Source of the DNA: Dysgonamonadaceae bacterium
Lineage (GTDB): Bacteria > Bacteroidota > Bacteroidia > Bacteroidales > Azobacteroidaceae
Length of the DNA stretch: 13,053 nucleotides
Direction of reading: 5' to 3'
Assembly: GCA_031282925.1 (NCBI GenBank)
Contig: JAITCT010000038.1
Location: 1 to 13,053 of the forward strand
Shown here: positions 7,168 to 13,053 of the stretch, piece after piece
How positions within the stretch are numbered: the stretch's first letter is position 1
Layout of the letters: the number at the start of each line of letters is the position of its first letter
Notes under the pieces: generated by a model
What the model was told of the DNA's origin: nothing
Seen by the model: the letters and a program-made list of their open reading frames with translations, nothing else
The model's database searches: none
Position numbers and translations under genes: made by a program

Positions 7168-8610
7168 ATGCACAAGATGAATCTTTTATCAACATTAATT
7201 TTCCTGGCTTTTCTGCCGGGAATCCGCGCGGTAAATGCCTGCCCGCCGCCGGAGCCTTACGGCGCAATTCCTGCCGGAAAGCAGACTGACTGGCAGAAAA
7301 TGGAATACTGCATGTTTGTCCATTTCGGGCCGAATACGTTTACCGACGTTGAATGGGGCGACGGCAGGGAAGACCCGAATGTTTTCAATCCTGCCGCCCT
7401 CGATTGCCGGCAATGGGCAGCAACCGCGAAAGCGGCCGGCATGAAGGGCATTATCATTACCGCCAAGCATCACGATGGCTTTTGCCTGTTTCCGAGCAAA
7501 TACAGCAGGCACACGGTCAGGGAAAGTTTATGGAAAGACGGCAAAGGCGACGTTTTGAGAGAATTGTCCGATGCTTGCCGGGAATACGGATTGAAGTTCG
7601 GCGTTTACCTGTCGCCCTGGGACAGGAATCATCCGGCCTACGGGACGCCCGAATATAATCAGGTGTTCGCAAATATGCTGGACGAAGTATTGTCCGGTTA
7701 CGGGGAAGTGTTTGAGCAGTGGCTCGACGGAGCCAACGGGGAAGGGGAAGGAGGCAGGATGCAGGTTTACGACTGGGATTTGTTTCACAAAACCATTTAC
7801 CGGAATCAACCCCGGATTATCATTTTCAGCGACGTTGGCCCCGACGCGCGATGGGTGGGCAATGAAAACGGCATTGCCGGGGAAACCAACCGGTCGACGC
7901 TGAATGTCGAAGGGTTTGAACCCGGGCGGGGCGCTCCGGCTCAGGAGGTGCTGAACGCGGGCGAAGAAGGCGCTCAAGCGTGGATTCCCGCCGAAGCCGA
8001 CGTATCAATACGCCCGGGCTGGTTTTACAGCCCTTCTACCGACAATCAGGTAAAGCCGGTGGCCGAACTGATGGAAATCTACTACACGTCAATCGGGCGC
8101 AATGCAAACCTGTTGCTGAATGTGCCGCCGGACAGGAGAGGCCGTATTCATCCGAACGATTCGACGAGGCTGGTCGAATTCCGGAAAGCCAGGGAAGAAG
8201 CCTTTGCCGTAAACCTGATTGCCGGCGCTGAGGTAACGGCAAGCAGCACAAGGGGAAATTCATCCGCATACCGGCCGGGCAATGTCCTGGATGCGGATTT
8301 CGATACCTGGTGGACTGCCGGCGATAAGGAGTTGGCTCCGTATCTGGAGATCCATTTAAAGAGGAGCGAGACTTTCAACCGCCTGCTTTTGCAGGAATAT
8401 ATTCCTTTGGGCCAGCGGGTGTCGTCGTTCAGCGTAAAATATTGGGATGAGAAAACCCGGAAGTGGATGAAACTGACTGAGGCTACGACCATCGGGTACA
8501 AGCGCATATTGCGCTTTCCGGCCGTAACGGCGCAAAAACTGAGGATTGAATTGAAAGCGCCGGCCGCCCCGGTAATAAGCACTGTCGGGATATATCACTC
8601 CCTATTCTAA
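7168..8610 (+). CDS. Exported GH29 alpha-L-fucosidase with C-terminal F5/8 type C domain
   Basis: A 480-residue glycoside hydrolase that removes alpha-linked fucose from glycans outside the cytoplasm. Residues 1-24 form a signal peptide (MHKMNLLSTLIFLAFLPGIR, then a VNAC site). Cys25 could be lipidated, but the lipobox is imperfect, so periplasmic release is also possible. The catalytic barrel shows MFVHFGPNTF (49-58), the fucose-binding AKHHDGFCLFPS (99-110), the nucleophile Asp187 in EQWLDGANG, and a likely acid/base Glu233 in RWVGNENG. That spacing fits the alpha-1,3/1,4-specific GH29-B group rather than the broad GH29-A type. From about residue 349 a beta-sandwich F5/8 (CBM32-like) module begins (AGAEVTASS to GNVLDADFDTWW). 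The last residues SLF and the stop codon are encoded by the first unit of the downstream repeat array. It starts 33 bp after the polysaccharide genes and is visibly richer in G+C than they are. Confidence 0.93.
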   Translation: MHKMNLLSTLIFLAFLPGIRAVNACPPPEPYGAIPAGKQTDWQKMEYCMFVHFGPNTFTDVEWGDGREDPNVFNPAALDCRQWAATAKAAGMKGIIITAKHHDGFCLFPSKYSRHTVRESLWKDGKGDVLRELSDACREYGLKFGVYLSPWDRNHPAYGTPEYNQVFANMLDEVLSGYGEVFEQWLDGANGEGEGGRMQVYDWDLFHKTIYRNQPRIIIFSDVGPDARWVGNENGIAGETNRSTLNVEGFEPGRGAPAQEVLNAGEEGAQAWIPAEADVSIRPGWFYSPSTDNQVKPVAELMEIYYTSIGRNANLLLNVPPDRRGRIHPNDSTRLVEFRKAREEAFAVNLIAGAEVTASSTRGNSSAYRPGNVLDADFDTWWTAGDKELAPYLEIHLKRSETFNRLLLQEYIPLGQRVSSFSVKYWDEKTRKWMKLTEATTIGYKRILRFPAVTAQKLRIELKAPAAPVISTVGIYHSLF

Positions 8611-8711
8611 TGGGGAGCGTCTCCCTACTCTAATGGGGAACGTCTCCCTATTCTAATAGGGAGCATCTCCCTACTCTAATAGGGAACATCTCCCTATTAG
8701 AATAGGGAAGG
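8597..8711. repeat. Five-copy 23-bp tandem array of stem-loop units between convergent genes
   Basis: Five contiguous 23-bp units start at 8597, 8620, 8643, 8666 and 8689, filling the space between the fucosidase stop codon (inside unit 1) and the cysD stop codon (next base after unit 5). Each unit holds a dyad: arms CCCTATT and AATAGGG around a 2-base loop, perfect in units 3 and 5. Unit 1 has one wobble; units 2 and 4 have a C in the left arm that mismatches. Neighbouring units can also pair with each other (TAGGGAG/CTCCCTA around CAT at the unit 3-4 junction), giving alternative folds. Its position suggests a two-way transcription stop or an RNA 3'-end structure, which is inference; there is no T-run. 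Confidence 0.93.
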
Positions 8712-9614
8712 CTAAAAATACCCCGCCTTTTTCCGGTCTTCCATCGACGCTTCGGAGCGTTTGTCATCCGAACGCCCGCCCCGTTCCGTTACGCGCGAGG
8801 AAGCTATCTCGTTGATAATATCTTCAACCGTGTTGGCTTCCGAAACGGTTAACCCCGTACAGGTAATGTCGCCGATGGTGCGGCAGCGAATCCGCTTGCG
8901 GACTACTTTCTCCCCCGCTTTGAGCTGCATAAAGGGGTAATAGGCCAGCCATATCCCGTCGCGCTCGAAGACGTCGCGCTCGTGCGTGAAATAAAGATTC
9001 GGCAGTTCGATCTTTTCCTGCAGGATGTATTGCCAGACATCCATTTCAGTCCAGTTGCTGAGGGGAAATATGCGGAAATGTTCGCCCAGCTGTTTTTTCC
9101 CGTTGAAGATGTTCCACAATTCGGGGCGCTGGTTCTTCGGCTCCCACTGCCCGAATTCGTCCCGGTGCGAAAAGAAACGCTCTTTTGCCCTGACTTTCTC
9201 TTCATCGCGCCTTGCCCCGCCCAGCGCGGCGTCAAATTTGTACTTTTCCAGCGTATCAAGCAGGGTTACCGTTTGCAGTTTATTGCGGCTGGCATTGACG
9301 CCCGTCTCTTCCGCTACCCGCCCTGTGTCGATTGATTCCTGCACCGAGCCGACAAGCAGCCTCACGCCGAGCTTTTTCACAAGTTCGTCCCGGTAAATGA
9401 TTGTCTCTTCAAAATTGTGTCCCGTGTCAATATGCAGGAACGGGAAAGGAATAGCCGCCGGATAAAAAGCCCTGTATGCCAGGCGAGCCATCACAATGGA
9501 ATCCTTTCCGCCGGAAAACAGCAGTACGGGTTTTTCAAATTGCGCCGCTACCTCCCGCAGCACGTAAATAGACTCCGATTCGAGTTCTTTCAGATGAGTT
9601 AGTTTGCCGTTCAT
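8712..9614 (-). CDS. cysD: Sulfate adenylyltransferase subunit 2 (CysD)
   Basis: A complete 300-residue CysD, the catalytic ATP-pyrophosphatase-type subunit that forms adenosine 5'-phosphosulfate from ATP and sulfate in the cytoplasm, normally with the GTPase CysN. Evidence: the PP-loop LLFSGGKDS (residues 31-39), HIDTGHNFEE, ALGGARRDEEKVRAKER, WNIFNGKK, FPLSNWTEMDVWQYI, and the family C-terminus TERGGRSDDKRSEASMEDRKKAGYF-like ending. Its start overlaps the hemB stop by 4 bp (ATGA), so it is translationally coupled to hemB. cysN, usually immediately downstream, is absent: the repeat array and the convergent fucosidase occupy that place. CysN may lie elsewhere in the genome, or the gene may have been left alone by a rearrangement. 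Confidence 0.97.
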   Translation of the reverse strand: MNGKLTHLKELESESIYVLREVAAQFEKPVLLFSGGKDSIVMARLAYRAFYPAAIPFPFLHIDTGHNFEETIIYRDELVKKLGVRLLVGSVQESIDTGRVAEETGVNASRNKLQTVTLLDTLEKYKFDAALGGARRDEEKVRAKERFFSHRDEFGQWEPKNQRPELWNIFNGKKQLGEHFRIFPLSNWTEMDVWQYILQEKIELPNLYFTHERDVFERDGIWLAYYPFMQLKAGEKVVRKRIRCRTIGDITCTGLTVSEANTVEDIINEIASSRVTERGGRSDDKRSEASMEDRKKAGYF

Positions 9615-10588
9615 AACGTATTCAACAGATTATTTTTTACAAATTCTTTAGCATAATAAGTGATGATGTAATTTGCGCCGGCGCGTTTAATCGCAGTCAG
9701 GCTTTCCAGGAAAATGCGCTTCTCGTCGAAGAAGGCCTGCGCCGCGCCGTTCATCAGCATCGAATATTCCCCCGACACCTGATAGGCCGCCAGCGGGTAG
9801 CCGGGGAACTGCCGGGACGCACGGTACAGGACGTCCAAGTAAGGCATCGCCGGTTTCACCATCATCCAGTCCGTTCCTTCCTCTATATCGGCGGCAATTT
9901 CGTCCAAACCCTGGTCTCTGGTGCGGAAATCCATCTGGTAAGTCTTCCGGTCTCCAAACGATGGGGCGGAGCCGGCAGCCTCCCGGAACGGGCCGTAAAA
10001 AGCCGATGCATATTTGGCCGAATAGGAAAGGATGCGCGTCTTTAAGTTCTCCTCGTCCAAACGCCGCCTGATAGCCTCAACCTGCCCGTCCATCATGGCT
10101 GACGGCGCTACGAAATCGGCTCCGGCAAGAGCGTGCAGGCAGGCCATTTCGGCCAAAAGCGGAAGCGTAGCGTCGTTATCCACATCCCGGTTGTGCAGCA
10201 ATCCGCAATGCCCGTGCGAAGTATATTCGCATAAACAAACGTCGGTAAACACAATCAGGCGCGGACAGGCTGCCTTGATCGCTCCAACCGCCCTGCTTAT
10301 CAGATTGTCGGGGCTATAGCCCGCCGTTCCGCGTTCGTCCTTATCCTTCCCGTCAAGAACGCCGAAAAGCAGGACTTTGTCTATCCCCAGTGCAGGCAGC
10401 TCTTTTATATCCGTCAGTAATTCGTCGATTGAAAAGCGATACACCCCTTTCATCGAGGCAATTTCCTGCTTCTTCCTTTCCCCTTCGATAACAAAGTAAG
10501 GATAAATGAAGTCGGAAGCAGCTATGTGAACATCGGCGTACCGGTCGCGCGTTTCCTGTGATGTCCGGTAATCTCTAAAACGTTTCAT
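9611..10588 (-). CDS. hemB: Delta-aminolevulinic acid dehydratase (porphobilinogen synthase)
   Basis: A 325-residue HemB that condenses two 5-aminolevulinate molecules to porphobilinogen, the second common step of heme, siroheme and cobalamin synthesis, in the cytoplasm. Numbering from the ATG at 10588, the zinc-binding cysteines are Cys118, Cys120 and Cys128 in DVCLCEYTSHGHCG, marking the zinc-dependent type. The Schiff-base lysines are Lys192 (SYSAKYASAFYGPFREAA) and Lys245 (WMMVKPAMPYLD). The ending YYAKEFVK is also typical. A TTG four codons upstream is an alternative start; the ATG gives the usual MKRFRDYR beginning. The gene lies 18 bp behind a truncated antitoxin gene and overlaps cysD, so in this genome its transcription probably comes at least partly from the toxin gene's promoter. 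Confidence 0.97.
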   Translation of the reverse strand: MKRFRDYRTSQETRDRYADVHIAASDFIYPYFVIEGERKKQEIASMKGVYRFSIDELLTDIKELPALGIDKVLLFGVLDGKDKDERGTAGYSPDNLISRAVGAIKAACPRLIVFTDVCLCEYTSHGHCGLLHNRDVDNDATLPLLAEMACLHALAGADFVAPSAMMDGQVEAIRRRLDEENLKTRILSYSAKYASAFYGPFREAAGSAPSFGDRKTYQMDFRTRDQGLDEIAADIEEGTDWMMVKPAMPYLDVLYRASRQFPGYPLAAYQVSGEYSMLMNGAAQAFFDEKRIFLESLTAIKRAGANYIITYYAKEFVKNNLLNTL

Positions 10589-10606
10589 TTTAATATTCAA
10601 ATTAAT

Positions 10607-10816
10607 TCATATTTCATACATTCGCAATTTAATAACATCCGGCTGTTCGGGTTCTTTTACCGGATAATGCATTTCTTCGTAATCGGCAACCAAATCGGAA
10701 AGTAAATCCAGTTCAATAAAATTTATATCTTCTTCCGGCGTATCGTTGCCGACAACTTTGAGCAATTCTTCTATTCTTGCGCAAGCCGCATTGTATTGTT
10801 TTTCGTTTTTGATCAT
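10607..10816 (-). CDS. HigA-like antitoxin, truncated before the HTH domain
   Basis: A 69-residue protein corresponding to the N-terminal half of HigA-type antitoxins that pair with the HigB toxin family. The conserved stretch NFIELDLLSDLVADYEEMHY and then PDVIKLRMYE is clear. In that family the MYE/MEE motif leads directly into an XRE-type HTH (about 50 more residues). Here the frame stops at MYEI with TGA, and hemB starts 18 bp later. No HTH-coding sequence remains in any frame between the two. The retained part is the acidic, helical section that in E. coli HigBA-like systems contacts the toxin, so neutralisation may persist while DNA-binding autoregulation should be lost; that is inference. 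It sits 12 bp after the toxin gene. Confidence 0.8.
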   Translation of the reverse strand: MIKNEKQYNAACARIEELLKVVGNDTPEEDINFIELDLLSDLVADYEEMHYPVKEPEQPDVIKLRMYEI

Positions 10817-10828
10817 ATTATTTGCTAA

Positions 10829-11125
10829 TTATATGGTTGAACAGTCTTTGATTCTGTTATATTCCGAATGAGTACCGATAAAACGGATATACACCTTTTG
10901 GGATGCAAAAAGAACAATAGCGACAATCCGGTAGATGTTTCCTTTTATATCGAAAACAAAACGGTTATTCCCGACGCTGTCCACACTGTTAAATGTTTGT
11001 TTGATATCGGCGAAGCATCTCCATTCACTTCCTTTCGTTTTTTTATACCATTCCCTTAGCGGCGTGTCGGAATCGGGATGTTTTGCAGAATATTCCTGTA
11101 TGGCCTTGAATGTTACAACTCTCAT
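10829..11125 (-). CDS. higB: HigB-family toxin (mRNA interferase)
   Basis: A full-length 98-residue HigB toxin, an mRNA-cleaving enzyme of the RelE fold that acts at translating ribosomes. Characteristic segments are MRVVTFKAIQEYSAKHPDSD, LREWYKKTKGSEWRCFADIK, NRFVFDIKGNIYRIVAIVLF (residues 54-73), and VYIRFIGTHSEYNRI near the end. It has no frameshift, in contrast with the decayed toxin at 3075-3403, which belongs to a different RelE-like subgroup. The gene is first in a same-strand chain with the truncated antitoxin, hemB and cysD. Upstream of the ATG is AAAGGGA about 12 bp away as a weak ribosome site. No good promoter match was found in the 200 bp before it. If the antitoxin fragment did not neutralise it, this gene should be harmful, so either neutralisation or low expression is implied. 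Confidence 0.88.
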   Translation of the reverse strand: MRVVTFKAIQEYSAKHPDSDTPLREWYKKTKGSEWRCFADIKQTFNSVDSVGNNRFVFDIKGNIYRIVAIVLFASQKVYIRFIGTHSEYNRIKDCSTI

Positions 11126-11180
11126 TTCAATTTAATTCCCTTTTTTTCTTTAACATATTGTTTCCCACTGTCCCATGGCT

Positions 11181-11261
11181 GGTGCGAGGCTGTATCTTGC
11201 ACTGTCTATTTTGACAGGTGAAACCTGCCGGGATAAAAGGCGCGAGGTGGAACCTCGCACC
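11181..11261. repeat. Intergenic palindromes sharing a GGTGRAACC core
   Basis: The 210-bp gap between higB and the methyltransferase gene has no convincing gene. It holds two short hairpins: CAGGT/ACCTG around GAA (11215-11227) and GCGAGGT/ACCTCGC around GGA (11242-11258). They share the same loop layout, AGGT-G(A/G)A-ACCT. A wider inverted repeat brackets them: GGTGCGAGG (11181-11189) and CCTCGCACC (11253-11261). This looks like a degenerate dispersed palindromic element rather than a terminator, since no T-run follows either stem on either strand. Copies elsewhere in the genome cannot be checked here. Confidence 0.65.
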
Positions 11262-11335
11262 AACAGGGGGCAAAACAGCCCTCCGGAAACATATCCTCTT
11301 GTGAAAAAGCATAAAAACCCGGTTGAACGGTTGAA

Positions 11336-12976
11336 TTAAAACACTATTTTTGACTGATTGTCTTCTATCTTTCTTTCCGCTTTTTTCAGCGGGTTGATGG
11401 TAAGCGGAAAATTTGCTCTTTTCCCGTCCAAAATTTCCTGTATGGAAACAATTTGCAATTTTTCGACCGACTGTCCGGTGAGCGGAATAGTAACTGTTCC
11501 TGCCGATTTTGCTTCCAGAATCATTGGTTTGGTTGGTTCTTCAAGCGTTATGAAAACTCCGGCAGCAGCATTTTCACGGTCAATTACGTGCAGGAAGTCG
11601 CGGATTTGCGCAACTGAAACGTGTCCGCTTTTAACCGAAAAAAGAACTTCTTTCGCTTCGGCGTCTGCGTTCCAGTAAATATTTAGAACTCCGTCAATTC
11701 CTTTGTCTGCACCTTTCTTTTCGTTTGGCGTCCCTTCGTTGTTGGAATAAGTAATTACAGCCCATTTTTCAAATTCCTTGCGGGTTTTATCTTCTTTTTT
11801 GTGCGCCAATGCCTTTGCACTTTCAATATCGCGTGGGATACCGCTTATTTCGATATGATTAATTATTTTTTTACCAAAATGTTCTTCCAAGCGTTTCAAA
11901 ATAACATAAATACTTTGATAGGTAATATCAATGCCTATCCATTTGCGTTTCAGCCGTTGCGCCACAGCGACCGTTGTGCCGCAACCGCAATAGGCGTCAA
12001 GCACTACGTCGCCAATATTACTTGAGGCATTGATTATAATTTCCATCAGGGCTTCAGGTTTTTGTGTAGGATAACCTAACCGTTCCTTATCGTGCGAGGA
12101 TAACCCATAAAATTCAGTCCATGTATCCTGAACAGGAACACCCTCCATTTCATCCAAAAACTGTTTGTAACGCGGCACTCCGTTTTTTGTGAAATATATA
12201 ATTCCGTTCTCAATACTTTCGTTGATTCTGTCTTGCGACCAACGCCAGTGCGTTCCTTTTGGCGGTTCTAAAAGTTTATCGCCAAAATATTTTGCATCGC
12301 CCTGTCCTGGTGCATTCATAGATACGGAACGAAATCTGCGTAAAGTTTTTTCATCTATGCCGTTATATTTTTTCAGGGCATATTCGTTTGTATATGCGTA
12401 ATGCTGTCTGTTATAAGTGTAATTTTTGGATTTGGTATAGAAGAGAATAATATCGTGAATACAGCCGAATTTTTTCCCGTCATTATGACTGTAATGCCTG
12501 CGCCAGACAATTTCATTTTTAAAATCGCCTCCATTCTCACAAAAAACGCTGTCCAAAATCAATTTCAAATAATGACTTGCCGTCGGGTCGCAATGCAGAT
12601 AGAAACTGCCTGTGGGCTTCAAAACTCTGTAAATTTCGATAATTCGCTGCGTTATGCTAATGATATACGCCATCATACTTCCTCTTTCCAATACTTTGAA
12701 TAAACCTGCAATCAGATGTTTTGTTTTAAGCGGTATTTTTTTATCGCCTTTCACGAGGTCGAACCGTTTTAACCCTTCGACTGCCGCGCGGTCCCATTCC
12801 CAAGTGTCAGTAAAAGCCGTTGCCTGCGCGACATCTTTTCCGATATTATTATAAATCTGGTTATAATCCCGATTTGAATTAAACGGCGGGTCAATATAAC
12901 ACAAATCAACACTCCCGTCGGGAATGTTGTCTTGCAGAATTTCGAGATTGTCGCCGTAATAGAGTTGATTATCCAT
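11336..12976 (-). CDS. Beta-class DNA methyltransferase fused to an Mrr-like nuclease domain
   Basis: A 546-residue protein with two parts. Residues 1 to about 365 form an amino-methyltransferase (N6-adenine or N4-cytosine) of the beta class: the catalytic motif IV DPPF (29-32) comes first, YPTQKPEAL near 312 follows, and the AdoMet motif I DAYCGCGTT (327-335) comes last. A large insert between them (about 150-300) may carry sequence recognition. After a basic linker, residues about 400-510 resemble an Mrr/PD-(D/E)XK restriction domain: KGADKGIDG (Asp428), then EVLFSVKSG (S447-V-K449), and AAGVFITLEEPTKPM. The usual E/Q of the (E/Q)xK motif is Ser here, so cleavage activity is uncertain. It may be a one-protein restriction-modification system or an orphan methyltransferase with a DNA-binding nuclease-fold tail. 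It is transcribed alone from the promoter just upstream. Confidence 0.88.
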   Translation of the reverse strand: MDNQLYYGDNLEILQDNIPDGSVDLCYIDPPFNSNRDYNQIYNNIGKDVAQATAFTDTWEWDRAAVEGLKRFDLVKGDKKIPLKTKHLIAGLFKVLERGSMMAYIISITQRIIEIYRVLKPTGSFYLHCDPTASHYLKLILDSVFCENGGDFKNEIVWRRHYSHNDGKKFGCIHDIILFYTKSKNYTYNRQHYAYTNEYALKKYNGIDEKTLRRFRSVSMNAPGQGDAKYFGDKLLEPPKGTHWRWSQDRINESIENGIIYFTKNGVPRYKQFLDEMEGVPVQDTWTEFYGLSSHDKERLGYPTQKPEALMEIIINASSNIGDVVLDAYCGCGTTVAVAQRLKRKWIGIDITYQSIYVILKRLEEHFGKKIINHIEISGIPRDIESAKALAHKKEDKTRKEFEKWAVITYSNNEGTPNEKKGADKGIDGVLNIYWNADAEAKEVLFSVKSGHVSVAQIRDFLHVIDRENAAAGVFITLEEPTKPMILEAKSAGTVTIPLTGQSVEKLQIVSIQEILDGKRANFPLTINPLKKAERKIEDNQSKIVF

Positions 12977-12998
12977 AAGATATTACACTTTTGAGCAA

Positions 12999-13032
12999 CA
13001 AAGATAATATTTATTTTCCAAAATCTACAAAA
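12999..13032 (-). promoter_or_regulatory. Bacteroidetes-type promoter for the methyltransferase gene
   Basis: On the minus strand, TATCTTTG (12999-13006) fits the Bacteroidetes -7 consensus TAnnTTTG exactly, and TTTTG (13028-13032) stands as the -33 element with a 21-bp spacer, within the usual 19-21. Transcription would start near 12992, leaving a leader of roughly 16 bases ahead of the ATG at 12976. No clear Shine-Dalgarno is present, which is common in this phylum. Confidence 0.75.
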
Positions 13033-13053
13033 CCACCGTCGGACTCAAATACC

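Noticed and set aside
8356..8598. Minus-strand frames over the fucosidase 3' half
   Set aside because: Several overlapping frames exist in this G+C-rich gene; none has a start context or family signature.
8597..8711. CRISPR array
   Set aside because: Units are contiguous with no variable spacers, are only 23 bp and palindromic, and no cas gene is nearby.
11127..11312. Small minus-strand frame (61 residues) in the gap before higB
   Set aside because: It runs through the palindromic element, has no recognisable motif, and is best explained by the repeat.

Overview
The window looks like chromosomal DNA from a Bacteroidetes bacterium, probably Bacteroidales. Gene content supports this: an Rpn/PD-(D/E)XK transposase-type protein, Bacteroidetes-style HigB/HigA toxin-antitoxin genes, a GH29 fucosidase with an export signal and a zinc-type HemB. 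Start codons mostly lack a clear Shine-Dalgarno sequence. A promoter matching the Bacteroidetes consensus (-7 TAnnTTTG with an upstream TTTG) lies in front of the last gene. No taxon below this level can be fixed from the sequence alone.

Layout, left to right. Positions 3-845 hold the 3' part of an Rpn-family gene with a short coding repeat. Positions 906-7134 form a plus-strand surface-polysaccharide cluster: a DegT-type sugar-nucleotide aminotransferase, a GT2 glycosyltransferase, an O-antigen-polymerase-like membrane protein, and two GT4-type glycosyltransferases. Several of these genes overlap or nearly touch. A decayed toxin-antitoxin pair (3075-3593) sits inside the cluster: the toxin gene is frameshifted and the antitoxin has lost its DNA-binding part. 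A secreted GH29 alpha-L-fucosidase with a C-terminal F5/8-type domain follows at 7168-8610.

The fucosidase converges on a minus-strand block. The roughly 100 bp between the two stop codons is filled almost entirely by a five-copy, 23-bp tandem repeat that can fold in two alternative ways. The minus-strand block, in transcription order, is higB toxin, a higA-like antitoxin that ends just before its HTH domain, hemB and cysD. The genes are 12, 18 and -4 bp apart, so they probably share a transcript. cysN, the usual partner of cysD, is not next to it. Further right, a 200-bp intergenic stretch carries small palindromes. The last gene (minus, 11336-12976) encodes a beta-class DNA methyltransferase fused to an Mrr-like nuclease domain, with its own promoter.

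Functionally, the polysaccharide genes probably build and polymerise a capsule or O-antigen-like glycan with an amino sugar. The fucosidase acts outside the cytoplasm on fucosylated glycans. hemB and cysD serve tetrapyrrole synthesis and sulfate activation. The methyltransferase-nuclease and the two TA loci are defence or mobile-type accessory genes. The most notable points are the alternating hairpin array, the two HTH-less antitoxins, the coupling of a TA toxin to hemB-cysD, and the fused methyltransferase-nuclease.
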